Source: Bacillus sp. HF117_J1_D (GTDB taxonomy: Bacteria; Bacillota; Bacilli; Bacillales; Bacillaceae_C). From it: a stretch of 48,679 bases of DNA. The notes under the pieces were generated by a model, which saw nothing but the letters and a program-made list of their open reading frames with translations, had not been told where the DNA came from and did no database searches. The stretch spans positions 1-48,679 of the forward strand of contig JAABNQ010000022.1 of NCBI GenBank assembly GCA_009928435.1, in the 5' to 3' direction. The position numbers were made by a program, and so were the translations under genes. Below are positions 9,180 through 17,529 of the stretch, piece by piece. The first letter of the stretch is position 1. Each line of letters starts with the position of its first letter.

Positions 9180-10661
9180 CTACCCTAAATTAATCCACAC
9201 GCTCTTTACTTCAGTGTAATTTTGCAATGCATAAGAACCCATTTCACGTCCGAATCCAGATTGCTTGAAGCCTCCAAACGGCGAAGCCGGATCAACCATG
9301 CTATAGCAATTCACCCAAACTGTGCCCGCTTTTAAACGGCTGGCTATGTAATGGGCGTTCTTGACGTTTTCGGTCCATACGCCTGCTGCCAACCCGAAGT
9401 CTGAGTTATTTGCTCTGGCGATAATTTCGTCCATGTCGTCAAACGGCATGGCAACCACTACCGGACCAAAAATCTCTTCCCTTGCAATTCTCATATCATC
9501 GCTCACGTCAGCAAAAATAGTAGGTTCAACGAAGTACCCTTTTTCTGTGTTCCCACCGCCTGCTGCAACAGTCGCTCCTTCTTCCTGACCGATATGAATA
9601 TAGTTGACAACACGGTCTTGCTGCTCTTTTGAAACTAATGGTCCCATTTCAGTGGTTGTATCTAACCCATGGCCTTGCTTTACATTATTGGCATAGTTGA
9701 CAAGTTCGGACATAACATTGTCAAAATGCTTTTTTTGGATGAAGACGCGTGAGCCGGCACTGCAAATCTCTCCTTGATTGGCCATGATTCCAGTAAAGAC
9801 TCCAGGTGCCGCCTTTGAGAGATCAGCGTCTGGAAGGATGATATTCGGTGATTTGCCTCCAAGTTCCAATGTTACACGCTTCATTGTGTCGGCTGCGTTT
9901 TTCATGATCATTTTTCCAACAGATGTGGATCCTGTAAATGCAATCTTATTTACATCCGGGTGTTTTACAAGGGCATCGCCCGCTGTCTCACCGAAACCTG
10001 GGATAAAATTCACAACACCGGCAGGGAAACCAGCCTCCTCTATCAATTCTGCCAAATACAGCACCGATAAGGGTGTTTGCTCAGCAGGCTTCAAAACAAC
10101 GGTACACCCTGTGGCTAGGGCCGGCGCAATTTTCCATGCAGCCATCATGAGAGGGAAGTTCCATGGAATAATCTGGCCTGCTACACCAACAGGTTCATGT
10201 CGCGTGTAATTCAGGAAATTTCCAGAGACAGGAATGGTTTGCCCCATTACCTTGGTTGCCCATCCTCCAAAATACCGAAACTGTTCAATAGTGTTTGGAA
10301 GGTCAGCATTTCTTGTTTCATTGATTGGCTTCCCATTATCCAAAGATTCCAATTGGGCTAGTTCTTCTTTGTTTTCTTCAATCAAATCTGCTAGTTTAAA
10401 CATCAATCTAGCTCTTTCAGCTGCACTCATTTTTGACCATGGGCCTTCTTCAAAAGCCTTCTTCGCTGCCTTGACGGCTTTATCGACATCAGCAGCGTCT
10501 GCTTCACTTATCAATGCCAGTACTTCCCCTGTAGCAGGATTATACGTTTCAAAGTTCTTCCCGGAAACCGCTTCAACAAATTCACCGTTAATATATAACT
10601 TCTTCGTGCCTTTCAGAAATTCTTCTACTTTATGTTGTAATACAACCGTTGCAGTTCCCAT
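9180..10661 (-). CDS. NAD(P)+-dependent aldehyde dehydrogenase
   Basis: Soluble aldehyde dehydrogenase of 493 residues, full length, closest in style to Bacillus DhaS and betaine/phenylacetaldehyde-type enzymes. Visible sites are the cofactor region PWNFPLMMAAWKIAPALATG, GSTSVGK, the general base in LELGGKSPN (E266) and the nucleophile in NQGEICSAGSR (C300). It ends with EIFGPVV and SPFGGFKQSGFGRE motifs. The ATG at 10661 follows AAGGGGAT by 6 bases. It is 61 bases downstream of the class III aminotransferase gene and probably co-transcribed with it. The pair would turn an amine into an aldehyde and then a carboxylate. Which aldehyde is unknown. Confidence 0.93.
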   Translation of the reverse strand: MGTATVVLQHKVEEFLKGTKKLYINGEFVEAVSGKNFETYNPATGEVLALISEADAADVDKAVKAAKKAFEEGPWSKMSAAERARLMFKLADLIEENKEELAQLESLDNGKPINETRNADLPNTIEQFRYFGGWATKVMGQTIPVSGNFLNYTRHEPVGVAGQIIPWNFPLMMAAWKIAPALATGCTVVLKPAEQTPLSVLYLAELIEEAGFPAGVVNFIPGFGETAGDALVKHPDVNKIAFTGSTSVGKMIMKNAADTMKRVTLELGGKSPNIILPDADLSKAAPGVFTGIMANQGEICSAGSRVFIQKKHFDNVMSELVNYANNVKQGHGLDTTTEMGPLVSKEQQDRVVNYIHIGQEEGATVAAGGGNTEKGYFVEPTIFADVSDDMRIAREEIFGPVVVAMPFDDMDEIIARANNSDFGLAAGVWTENVKNAHYIASRLKAGTVWVNCYSMVDPASPFGGFKQSGFGREMGSYALQNYTEVKSVWINLG

Positions 10662-10722
10662 AATCAATCCCCTTTATTCTTTTCTAACGTTTTCTTTACC
10701 TTGCGCTTTCGTCCTGGTTTTT

Positions 10723-12102
10723 TTACAGAGTTTTCTCAAATGCTGTTAACGCATCATCCACAATGTTGATGATCTCTTCCACTTCCTGCTTGTTGATAAT
10801 AAGCGGAGGAGCGATCGCAACAATGTTGACTTGGTGTTCAAAGTCTGCTGCTCTCAAAATCAACCTGTTGTCAAAGCAGTGATCAACGACGTACCGTGCA
10901 GCTCTGATAGACTGTTCAAACGGAGTTCCGTTTTCAGGATCTTGCATAAGATCAAATCCTGCTAAGAGTCCAACTGCTCTTGTGTTTGCGATATGAGAAT
11001 GATTTTCTTCCAAGTATTTAAATCCTTTTTTCAGTTCTTCGCTCATTGCATTTACATTTTGAAGAATATTTTGTTCCTCCAGCAGATCCAATGTTGCCAA
11101 TCCTACAGCGCACGCAGTTGGATGTCCGCTGTATGTAAAACCATGTCCAAGAATCTGATCATATTGTACAAGGGTATCTCTGATTTCTTTGCTTAGAAGG
11201 ACTGCTCCAAGCTGCGCATATCCGCTTGTAATCCCCTTAGCCACACACATGACATCAGGTTCTACATCCCAGTTTTCTACTCCGAACATTTTTCCTGTTC
11301 TTCCGAATCCGCAAATGACCTCGTCGGCAATAAAGAGAACATTCTTCTCTTCACACAGCTTCTTGACAGCCTGCAAGTAACCCTCTGGAGCTACATGAAC
11401 TCCGCCTGCCCCTTGAACCGGCTCCATAATGACAGCAGCGATTTTGTCGGCTCCCATTTTGTCAATCGTATTTCTAATGCTTCCCTCGTAATCTGGATCG
11501 GATTTATCACCAAGTTCAGCGTTAGTCAAATGCGGCTGCGCATGGATAATATCCGCGTCTTTTGAACCTGAGAAGTTGTGGAATCCTTGAATTCCTGTAG
11601 CTGTACCGGTTGAGATGGTAGCTCCGTGGTATCCGCGCTTTAAAGAAATGATTGTCTTTTTCTCTTTGTGGCCTTTCATATCCCAATAGTGTCTGACGAG
11701 TTTAAACGCTGACTCATTGGATTCTGATCCGCCGGATGTGAAGAATACTGCATTTAAGTCACCGGGTGCCACAGAAGCGACTCTTTCCGCCAAACGGATA
11801 GCGTTTTCATTTGAGTAGCCATAAAAAGAGGAACAATATGGCAATGTTTGCAACTGTTCGTATGCAGCTTTTGCAAGTTTTTCCTGGCCATAGCCGAGGT
11901 TCACGTTCCAGAGCATGGATACACCGTCTATATATTCATTTCCTGAGACATCTTTTACGCGAATACCTTTTCCTTCGGAAAAGATGATTTTGGGCCCGTT
12001 CTCAATGATGTCTTTCGGAACCGTAGTTGGATGAATGAAATGTTCTTTGTCAATTTTAATGAGTTCTTCTACACTTAGATTTTCTTTTACAATATTTGTC
12101 AT
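10723..12102 (-). CDS. Class III (omega-amino acid/diamine) aminotransferase
   Basis: PLP-dependent aminotransferase of subgroup III, 459 residues. It has FFTSGGSESNESAFKLVRHY for phosphate binding, GYHGAT, IADEVICGFGRTG with the PLP-pyridine Asp (D260), and the Schiff-base lysine in CVAKGITSG (K289). The family covers beta-alanine/omega-amino acid:pyruvate and putrescine:pyruvate transaminases. It starts at an ATG with GAGGGAACC upstream. The immediately downstream aldehyde dehydrogenase supports an amine-to-aldehyde role. The substrate cannot be fixed from sequence; beta-alanine would fit if the carboxypeptidase-like hydrolase upstream is a ureidopropionase. Confidence 0.92.
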   Translation of the reverse strand: MTNIVKENLSVEELIKIDKEHFIHPTTVPKDIIENGPKIIFSEGKGIRVKDVSGNEYIDGVSMLWNVNLGYGQEKLAKAAYEQLQTLPYCSSFYGYSNENAIRLAERVASVAPGDLNAVFFTSGGSESNESAFKLVRHYWDMKGHKEKKTIISLKRGYHGATISTGTATGIQGFHNFSGSKDADIIHAQPHLTNAELGDKSDPDYEGSIRNTIDKMGADKIAAVIMEPVQGAGGVHVAPEGYLQAVKKLCEEKNVLFIADEVICGFGRTGKMFGVENWDVEPDVMCVAKGITSGYAQLGAVLLSKEIRDTLVQYDQILGHGFTYSGHPTACAVGLATLDLLEEQNILQNVNAMSEELKKGFKYLEENHSHIANTRAVGLLAGFDLMQDPENGTPFEQSIRAARYVVDHCFDNRLILRAADFEHQVNIVAIAPPLIINKQEVEEIINIVDDALTAFEKTL

Positions 12103-12279
12103 TTATGGTTCCCTCCTAAAAGATGAATAATATATATTTTAATAACCCTTGTCCGACACCTAGACCAGATTTCACCTCCTTAAAGCTTCAGGCAGCGGAA
12201 TAAGTTGATACCAAACTATTAAACTGTCTTACCGAAACTCTCAAGTTCTTCTGGTCGGTAGACTTCTGCCGATCTCCCC

Positions 12280-12560
12280 CTATGAACTCGTCAAGAGAAT
12301 GGTTTCAAACAGAGGCTTTTTCATCACAAAATCGATCCAAACATCCGCATATACCACAGTCAATCCAGGAACTAAATGAATATTGTAAATACTAGCTTTG
12401 ATCACATGAAAAATCCTTTTCCGCCTTCCCCAAAACCTTGTCCCAAGGAAACAAGTGCGCTGGAACTTACCATAATACCAACGCCTGTTGCAATGGCAGC
12501 TCCCAATCCAAGGCTTCTGTTTAATTGTTGGCTCTTATCAACATGTCCCCCTATTTTTTC
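12280..12560 (-). pseudogene. Remnant of an APC-superfamily amino acid permease
   Basis: Within the 720-base gap 12103-12821 the minus strand carries an N-terminal permease piece. Residues reading QQLNRSLGLGAAIATGVGIM and then SSALVSLGQGFGEGGKGF match the first membrane segment of APC amino acid permeases, and a stop follows at 12402. No in-frame start codon precedes it. A second open piece (12280-12385, reading LVPGLTVVYADVW and KKPLF) could be the C-terminal end of the same gene, which would make this an internal deletion; that part is less certain. The rest of the gap shows no gene. Confidence 0.6.
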
Positions 12561-12821
12561 AAAGTGTTTTCAGTTTTTTAATAAAATAGTAGATTGACCT
12601 CTATAGATGGAGGGTACTTATGATGAGCTACTATCACTACCCTTTGTTGCCGCTTTCTGATTAACGATTATTCTCTTTTTACATTTGCTTTTATGCACCT
12701 CCTTTTTTATTTCGGAAATTGTCCTTATTTCTTCTTAAATTGAATTTAAATGATTCATATATATTTGTCAATATGAAAATAATTTTTATTCTAAAATAAC
12801 AGTCTATTTTTCACCTTCCTC

Positions 12822-14087
12822 TTATTCATTAATTGCCTGTGCTTCTTTTGACAGCTTTGCGTCAATCTTGATCAGCCCATTCAATAAGAGGTTTGCTGCT
12901 TTTTCGATATCTATTGGCTTACTGTATTCTTCCGGGCAATGACTTCGTCCATCTATGCTTTTGACAAAGATCATACAAGCCTTGGTAAAGGACGCCATAT
13001 GGGCGGCATCGTGCACAGCCATGCTTGGAAAAACTGTGTAAGGCTCCGATAGCTCATCCGCTGTTTCCCGCAAAATTGTAACTATATCTTCATCCATGCG
13101 GATTGGCTTCTGCTTGACCATCAGGTTCTGTTCCATTGTGACGCCTCTAGCGGCAAGGATCTTTTGCCACTTCTCTTCAATCGCTTGAATAACGAGATCC
13201 ATACGCGCATCATTCTCACCTCTGATTTCCAGTACAAAGTTCACTTCTCCCGGCACAATGTTCACAGCATTGGGTTCAACAAAAAGTTGGCCGACTGTGC
13301 CGACTAAATCTGTCTCATCCGCACGGCATACCTCTTCTACAGCGAGAACCATCTCAGAAGCCGCAGCAAGCGCATCTGAACGGTGAGCCATCATAGTTGT
13401 CCCTGAATGATTCGCCTCACCTTTTAAATAAACGCAGGTACGGTAGACACCGACCATATCTTCGACAATGCCAATGGATAAATTATGAGACTCCAGACGC
13501 TTACCCTGTTCAATATGAACCTCGACATAGGCTTTTTTCTCTTTTCTATCTTTCTTCATTTCGTCCAGCTTGTACAAGTCACCACCGGCAGATCTGACAG
13601 CGTCTTTTAAAAGCGTACCTTGAGAATCGCTTACATGGATCAAATCCTCTTTGGTAAGTTTGCCGGCAAATGTCTTGCTTCCAAGAGTTGAAAAGCCAAA
13701 ATCATTCGATTCTTCTGCGGTGAATGATACTATCTCGAGATCATGCTGAAGTGTAACTTTATTTTCCATCAACGTGGTCATTACTTCTTTAGCTATAAGG
13801 ACACCGAGAGCCCCATCGTATTTTCCTCCATTAGGAACTGTATCCAAATGGGAGCCAATTACAATAGTGCCGTTCTTTTCCCCGCTGCCTTTCAGCCTTC
13901 CCCAAATGTTGGCAATCGGATCAACCGAAACCTCCAGCTCCAGATCTTTCAATTCCTTGATAAACAATTCGCGGACTTGCATCTCGGGTTTAGAAAAGGC
14001 AGAGCGAGTAATTCCTCCGCGTTCATCTTTTCCATAAAGAGCATATTTTTCAATATCATTTAATAACCTTTGCCGGTTAATTTGCAT
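12822..14087 (-). CDS. M20-family N-carbamoyl amino acid amidohydrolase / allantoate amidohydrolase-like enzyme
   Basis: Metal-dependent amidohydrolase of the AllC/AmaB/HyuC branch of peptidase family M20, 421 residues. The binuclear-site motifs are all present: IGSHLDTVPNGGKYDGALG, FTAEESNDFG, VEVHIEQG and, near the C-terminus, SHCPEEYS. Enzymes of this branch hydrolyse N-carbamoyl amino acids, ureidopropionate, allantoate or ureidoglycine to NH3, CO2 and the amine. It starts behind GGAGG. It is last in the flavin reductase-GntR, HpaB, FAD synthetase, Rid, DUF1028 series, which suggests a carbamoyl or amide intermediate produced by the oxygenase. The exact substrate is unknown. Confidence 0.88.
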   Translation of the reverse strand: MQINRQRLLNDIEKYALYGKDERGGITRSAFSKPEMQVRELFIKELKDLELEVSVDPIANIWGRLKGSGEKNGTIVIGSHLDTVPNGGKYDGALGVLIAKEVMTTLMENKVTLQHDLEIVSFTAEESNDFGFSTLGSKTFAGKLTKEDLIHVSDSQGTLLKDAVRSAGGDLYKLDEMKKDRKEKKAYVEVHIEQGKRLESHNLSIGIVEDMVGVYRTCVYLKGEANHSGTTMMAHRSDALAAASEMVLAVEEVCRADETDLVGTVGQLFVEPNAVNIVPGEVNFVLEIRGENDARMDLVIQAIEEKWQKILAARGVTMEQNLMVKQKPIRMDEDIVTILRETADELSEPYTVFPSMAVHDAAHMASFTKACMIFVKSIDGRSHCPEEYSKPIDIEKAANLLLNGLIKIDAKLSKEAQAINE

Positions 14088-14194
14088 TTTTCAGTAATCC
14101 TCCATGTATGTATACTTCAACTGCTTTTGGCTGGTGCAGTTTGGTTGAAATAAGACGCAGCCCTGAATTGCTCGGACTGCATCTCTAAAATTTA

Positions 14195-14884
14195 TTATTC
14201 GTCTCCTAGTACCCCATAAGATGGAGCCATTTCAGGTGTAACCGCCCGCACCCTGTAATCTTCTGCTTGAGGGCCATAGATTTCCCACAGTTTTTTCAAG
14301 TCTTCAAGTGGGTTCTCACTATAATCAACCCGGAGATCTACATAGGGAAACGAATCATCTTTATAGACCAAAAGCCCGATGGAGTGTTCCTGATCCAATT
14401 CACCGCCCATTTGAAAGCCTTTTTCAATAGCCAATATCAGTCTTTCAGCCAAAGGAAGACCTTGTGTTTCCAGAAATTTTTCGCCCATCCCTGTTGGAAT
14501 TTCAGGGTCACTCAAGAGATTTCCAATACTCGCAACGTTTTTCGCTGCAAACTCTCCATGAACACCCAGCGCGTTATCTCCCGTAAACACTGCGGAATTT
14601 CCTTCAGCATCTACAACAGCCAATTGGCGGTACTCTGGAAAAGGTGTTGACTCTTTCATCGCCCGGATCGCATTCTCCGCGCCCAACCCGTGTTCCAAAA
14701 CTGAAAGTCCGATATTTGCCAATCGGGGATCCGTCACATTCTGGGTTAGTATAGCACCGACCCCTTGCTTCCCCCATGGACAACGAGCTCCGACAGACGG
14801 ACTGCTCGAAGTGACTATGACTCCCAATGCTCCTGTTTCGGAGCACCTTCCCGCCACTGAAAATGTATTAGTGATTTTCACCAT
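14195..14884 (-). CDS. DUF1028 family protein (Ntn-hydrolase-like)
   Basis: A 229-residue protein with the DUF1028 pattern: N-terminal NTFSVAGRCSETGALGVIV, GARCPWGKQGVGAILTQN, and a C-terminal peptidoglycan-binding-like tail (EDLKKLWEIYG). The family has an Ntn-hydrolase-like fold and no firmly established reaction known to me. It often accompanies Rid proteins and amidohydrolases in nitrogen-compound catabolism, as here between ridA-like and M20 genes. It starts at an ATG after AAAGGGAG. I infer a hydrolytic step on an amide or imide intermediate. Confidence 0.85.
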   Translation of the reverse strand: MVKITNTFSVAGRCSETGALGVIVTSSSPSVGARCPWGKQGVGAILTQNVTDPRLANIGLSVLEHGLGAENAIRAMKESTPFPEYRQLAVVDAEGNSAVFTGDNALGVHGEFAAKNVASIGNLLSDPEIPTGMGEKFLETQGLPLAERLILAIEKGFQMGGELDQEHSIGLLVYKDDSFPYVDLRVDYSENPLEDLKKLWEIYGPQAEDYRVRAVTPEMAPSYGVLGDE

Positions 14885-14939
14885 AATCTCCCTTTCTTTC
14901 TGGATAATCCGCTATTTCTCTTGTTGATTTTTTAAAAGT

Positions 14940-15395
14940 TTACTCGCTGACGACTGCTTCTACGTCAATTTCCATTTCCATTTCAGGCAGCGCAAATCCG
15001 CTTACGATCAATCCTGTGCTGCACGGGTAGACGTCTTTGAAATGCTTGGCGATTACAGGATACACTTTACTTCTGTCTTCGCGTTTTAAGAGATAAACAG
15101 TAATTTTACAGATGTCCTTCACTGATCCGCCCGCTTCCTCCAGAAGCTTCTTTACCATTGTACAAGCCATCTCTGCCTGCTCTGTCACATCACCTACTCC
15201 ATGGAAATTCCCATCCATGTCAAACCCGGTCTGGCCTCTTAGAAAAATTCTGTTTCCGGCTCTGACAGCCATACAGAATTCGTTGTCTATACTAAACTCC
15301 GGTTCGGTGAGCTCAGCAGGGTAGTACCCTTTTGTCTTAAACTTTCTGAATCGCTGAATCTTTACTTTATTATCTGTTTCTTCGAATACTGACAT
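14940..15395 (-). CDS. Rid (YjgF/YER057c/UK114) family protein, copy 1
   Basis: Trimeric Rid-fold protein of about 151 residues. RidA itself hydrolyses reactive enamines and imines, and RutC does a related job in uracil catabolism. The core FLRGQTGFDMDG and EAGGSVKDICKITVYL fits the family. In the position of the catalytic arginine of RidA (ARLP), this protein reads FALP, so the imine-binding Arg is absent. That places it in an Arg-less subgroup. The second ATG (15395) has AAGGAGA at a proper distance. It is 75% or so similar by eye to the copy at 21459 and lies between the FAD synthetase and DUF1028 genes. Confidence 0.88.
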   Translation of the reverse strand: MSVFEETDNKVKIQRFRKFKTKGYYPAELTEPEFSIDNEFCMAVRAGNRIFLRGQTGFDMDGNFHGVGDVTEQAEMACTMVKKLLEEAGGSVKDICKITVYLLKREDRSKVYPVIAKHFKDVYPCSTGLIVSGFALPEMEMEIDVEAVVSE

Positions 15396-15436
15396 GGCCA
15401 TCTCTCCTTAAGAATTAGAATCAATTTTTATGATTT

Positions 15437-15997
15437 TTAACGAATCGATGATAAGGAAGCCTCCTCCATCCAGCCCCAATTTAACAGATCATATGCAGCT
15501 TCGGATTTTCCTTGTGCAAATAAATTGCGTATTCTTGTGGATGATATAACTTTTCCTTCCTCACACAAAACAGGATCTAGAAGGGAGACTGTAAAATGTT
15601 TTCTTAATGTTTGTATATCTCCCTCTCTATTCCTGCCGAATCGGAAGTCATGACCTTCGAAAATCTCCTTTGGGTTTAACTTTCCTATTTCATCCAGAAA
15701 GGCGCTGGTACTTTGGGTCATAAACTGTGCATTAAATGAGGCGATCACAGCATGATCAACACCCATTTTTTCCAACTTTTCAAGTTTCTCATTAAGCGGT
15801 GTCAGTAACATCGCGTGTTGAAAAAATACTTTCGGGGGTGGATCAAACGTATAAACTGCCAGTGGAACTCCCATTTTTTCAGCTCTTTTTTTTGCATGTT
15901 GGATGAGTGTCTGGTGCCCCTTATGCAGACCGTCCAGCGCACCAATGACCAAGACGCACTCGGGCAGCTGCACATAGTTTGACTTATAGACTTGCAC
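15437..15997 (-). CDS. Stand-alone FAD synthetase domain (RibF N-terminal-like nucleotidyltransferase)
   Basis: This 186-residue protein has the nucleotidyltransferase motif GALDGLHKGHQ (GxFDGxHxGH class) near residue 19, FEGHDFRFGRNREG and the ISSTRIR motif, so it resembles only the FMN adenylyltransferase half of RibF. The riboflavin kinase half (about 120 residues) is absent. It would make FAD from FMN and ATP in the cytoplasm. It sits directly downstream of an FADH2-dependent HpaB monooxygenase, implying a dedicated cofactor supply. The start is a GTG with AGGAGGGGGG about 9 bases upstream. In the second HpaB cluster the same slot holds only a relic of this gene. Confidence 0.85.
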   Translation of the reverse strand: MQVYKSNYVQLPECVLVIGALDGLHKGHQTLIQHAKKRAEKMGVPLAVYTFDPPPKVFFQHAMLLTPLNEKLEKLEKMGVDHAVIASFNAQFMTQSTSAFLDEIGKLNPKEIFEGHDFRFGRNREGDIQTLRKHFTVSLLDPVLCEEGKVISSTRIRNLFAQGKSEAAYDLLNWGWMEEASLSSIR

Positions 15998-16041
15998 TCA
16001 GAAACCCCCCTCCTCTACTTTATTTCTTAATTAAATCATCT

Positions 16042-17499
16042 TCATTTTTTAACCACATTAGGCTGTATATTAGCTGCCTTGATTACCATTTCACGATGCG
16101 GTTCCAAATCATAGTTTTTAAAGGCTACGGCAGACTGAGCAAATGGGGGACTTTGGGCAAACAACTCAAACGTAATTTGATGCCCCGCCAAAGAAGAATT
16201 CAACAAGTCTCGGGCGAAGTAAAGTAGTTTAGCTCTTTCTTTCGCACTCCATTTACCTACAGAATAATACCTGTCAATATGTTCCTTGATCTTCGGATCT
16301 GTGATTGTTTCCATATCTGGTGTTACCGCCAACTGGCCTCCCACTAACTCACGCGCCAAATGTGCCATTGCCGGGAAGTGCTTTAACGCCTGAATTCTTC
16401 CGGTGTATAATAGGGATTGATTCGGCATCATTAATCCGCCGGCAGTCTCCTGTGCTTCGGCAATAGCCGCAGTCAGGTGGGCATTGATCGTCTCGCGATA
16501 CGTGATCAACTCAGTAAGCTTCTCCTGTACAGATGGAATTTTTGTCAAGCCAGTCTGCTCTACGTTTAAAAGTGCTACTCCCAATAAATAGTCGGCCCTT
16601 TTCAATATACGCAATACATAGTTGAAAGCCGAATATCTGTGTAATGTTTCACGGATATACTTTGCGGACTCAAGTGAACGGTGGAATAACACATTTTCCC
16701 ATGGAATTAACACATCATCAAAAATCAACAGTGTATCAATCTCTTCAAATTTAGAAGAAATTGGATAGTTTTCCGGATCTTTGCCGGCTCCTATAGATGA
16801 ACGGCAAATGTGCTTCAAACCCGGTGCACCCATATCGCAAATAAAGCCTACAGCGTAGTTTTCCATATTGACGCTAGCATTTGACCAATTGGAAATCGTC
16901 GGCTTTACAAAGGCTTGATTGGCATAAGCGGCAGCGGTTTCAAACTTGGCCCCCCTCACAACAATTCCTTTCTCATTCTCATCCACGATATGAAGGAGTG
17001 TCCCCCCGTCTTCACCGTTAATTAATTTGCTGCGGTCTCCTTTCGGGTCAGTGTTTGCCGAAACATGAAAAAGGTCCTCTCTTGCTATACGATCAATATG
17101 ATATCTAATATTTTCTGCGTAAGTGGGATCAATTTCATTCAGCCGGTCCTGGGCATCATATAAAGACCACATTTCACCGATTGTCTCGTCTCCCACACGG
17201 TAGACAACCCCACCTAATTCATCTAAAACGGTATCTACATATTTACGGATCGCCTGTAAATCCTCTTTTGTCTTCGGCATCTGGTATCCTCGGCAAATTA
17301 CATCTCCATCAGGGAGGGTTACCGTACATATGTCTTTGTATTTCTCTTCATGATTCATGTCATACATACGTGCTTTCACATCAATAATCGGTTTAAAAGC
17401 CGGATGTTCCGTTACGTTATGAACTCTTTCTCCGTCAATATATACTTCTCTACCGTCATTCAAAGATTGTTTATACTCTTCTCCAGTTCTCAAAGCCAT
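16042..17499 (-). CDS. HpaB-type FADH2-dependent monooxygenase, copy 1
   Basis: Oxygenase component of a two-component flavin monooxygenase in the 4-hydroxyphenylacetate 3-hydroxylase/PvcC/chlorophenol hydroxylase family, 485 residues, full length. It begins ALRTGEEYKQSLNDGREVYI, the N-terminal signature, with HVSANTDPKGDRS, LIFDDVLIPWENVLFHR and the C-terminal YYSVGKWSAKERAKLLYFAR following. It uses FADH2 supplied by the flavin reductase encoded 30 bases upstream. It starts at an ATG with AAAGGAGG. The companion genes (Rid, DUF1028, carbamoylase) are unusual for phenol hydroxylation and suggest a nitrogen-containing ring substrate; this is inference. It is closely similar to the copy at 22166. 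Confidence 0.92.
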   Translation of the reverse strand: MALRTGEEYKQSLNDGREVYIDGERVHNVTEHPAFKPIIDVKARMYDMNHEEKYKDICTVTLPDGDVICRGYQMPKTKEDLQAIRKYVDTVLDELGGVVYRVGDETIGEMWSLYDAQDRLNEIDPTYAENIRYHIDRIAREDLFHVSANTDPKGDRSKLINGEDGGTLLHIVDENEKGIVVRGAKFETAAAYANQAFVKPTISNWSNASVNMENYAVGFICDMGAPGLKHICRSSIGAGKDPENYPISSKFEEIDTLLIFDDVLIPWENVLFHRSLESAKYIRETLHRYSAFNYVLRILKRADYLLGVALLNVEQTGLTKIPSVQEKLTELITYRETINAHLTAAIAEAQETAGGLMMPNQSLLYTGRIQALKHFPAMAHLARELVGGQLAVTPDMETITDPKIKEHIDRYYSVGKWSAKERAKLLYFARDLLNSSLAGHQITFELFAQSPPFAQSAVAFKNYDLEPHREMVIKAANIQPNVVKK

Positions 17500-17529
17500 C
17501 TGCTTTCCTCCTTTTGCTATTAAAAATGA

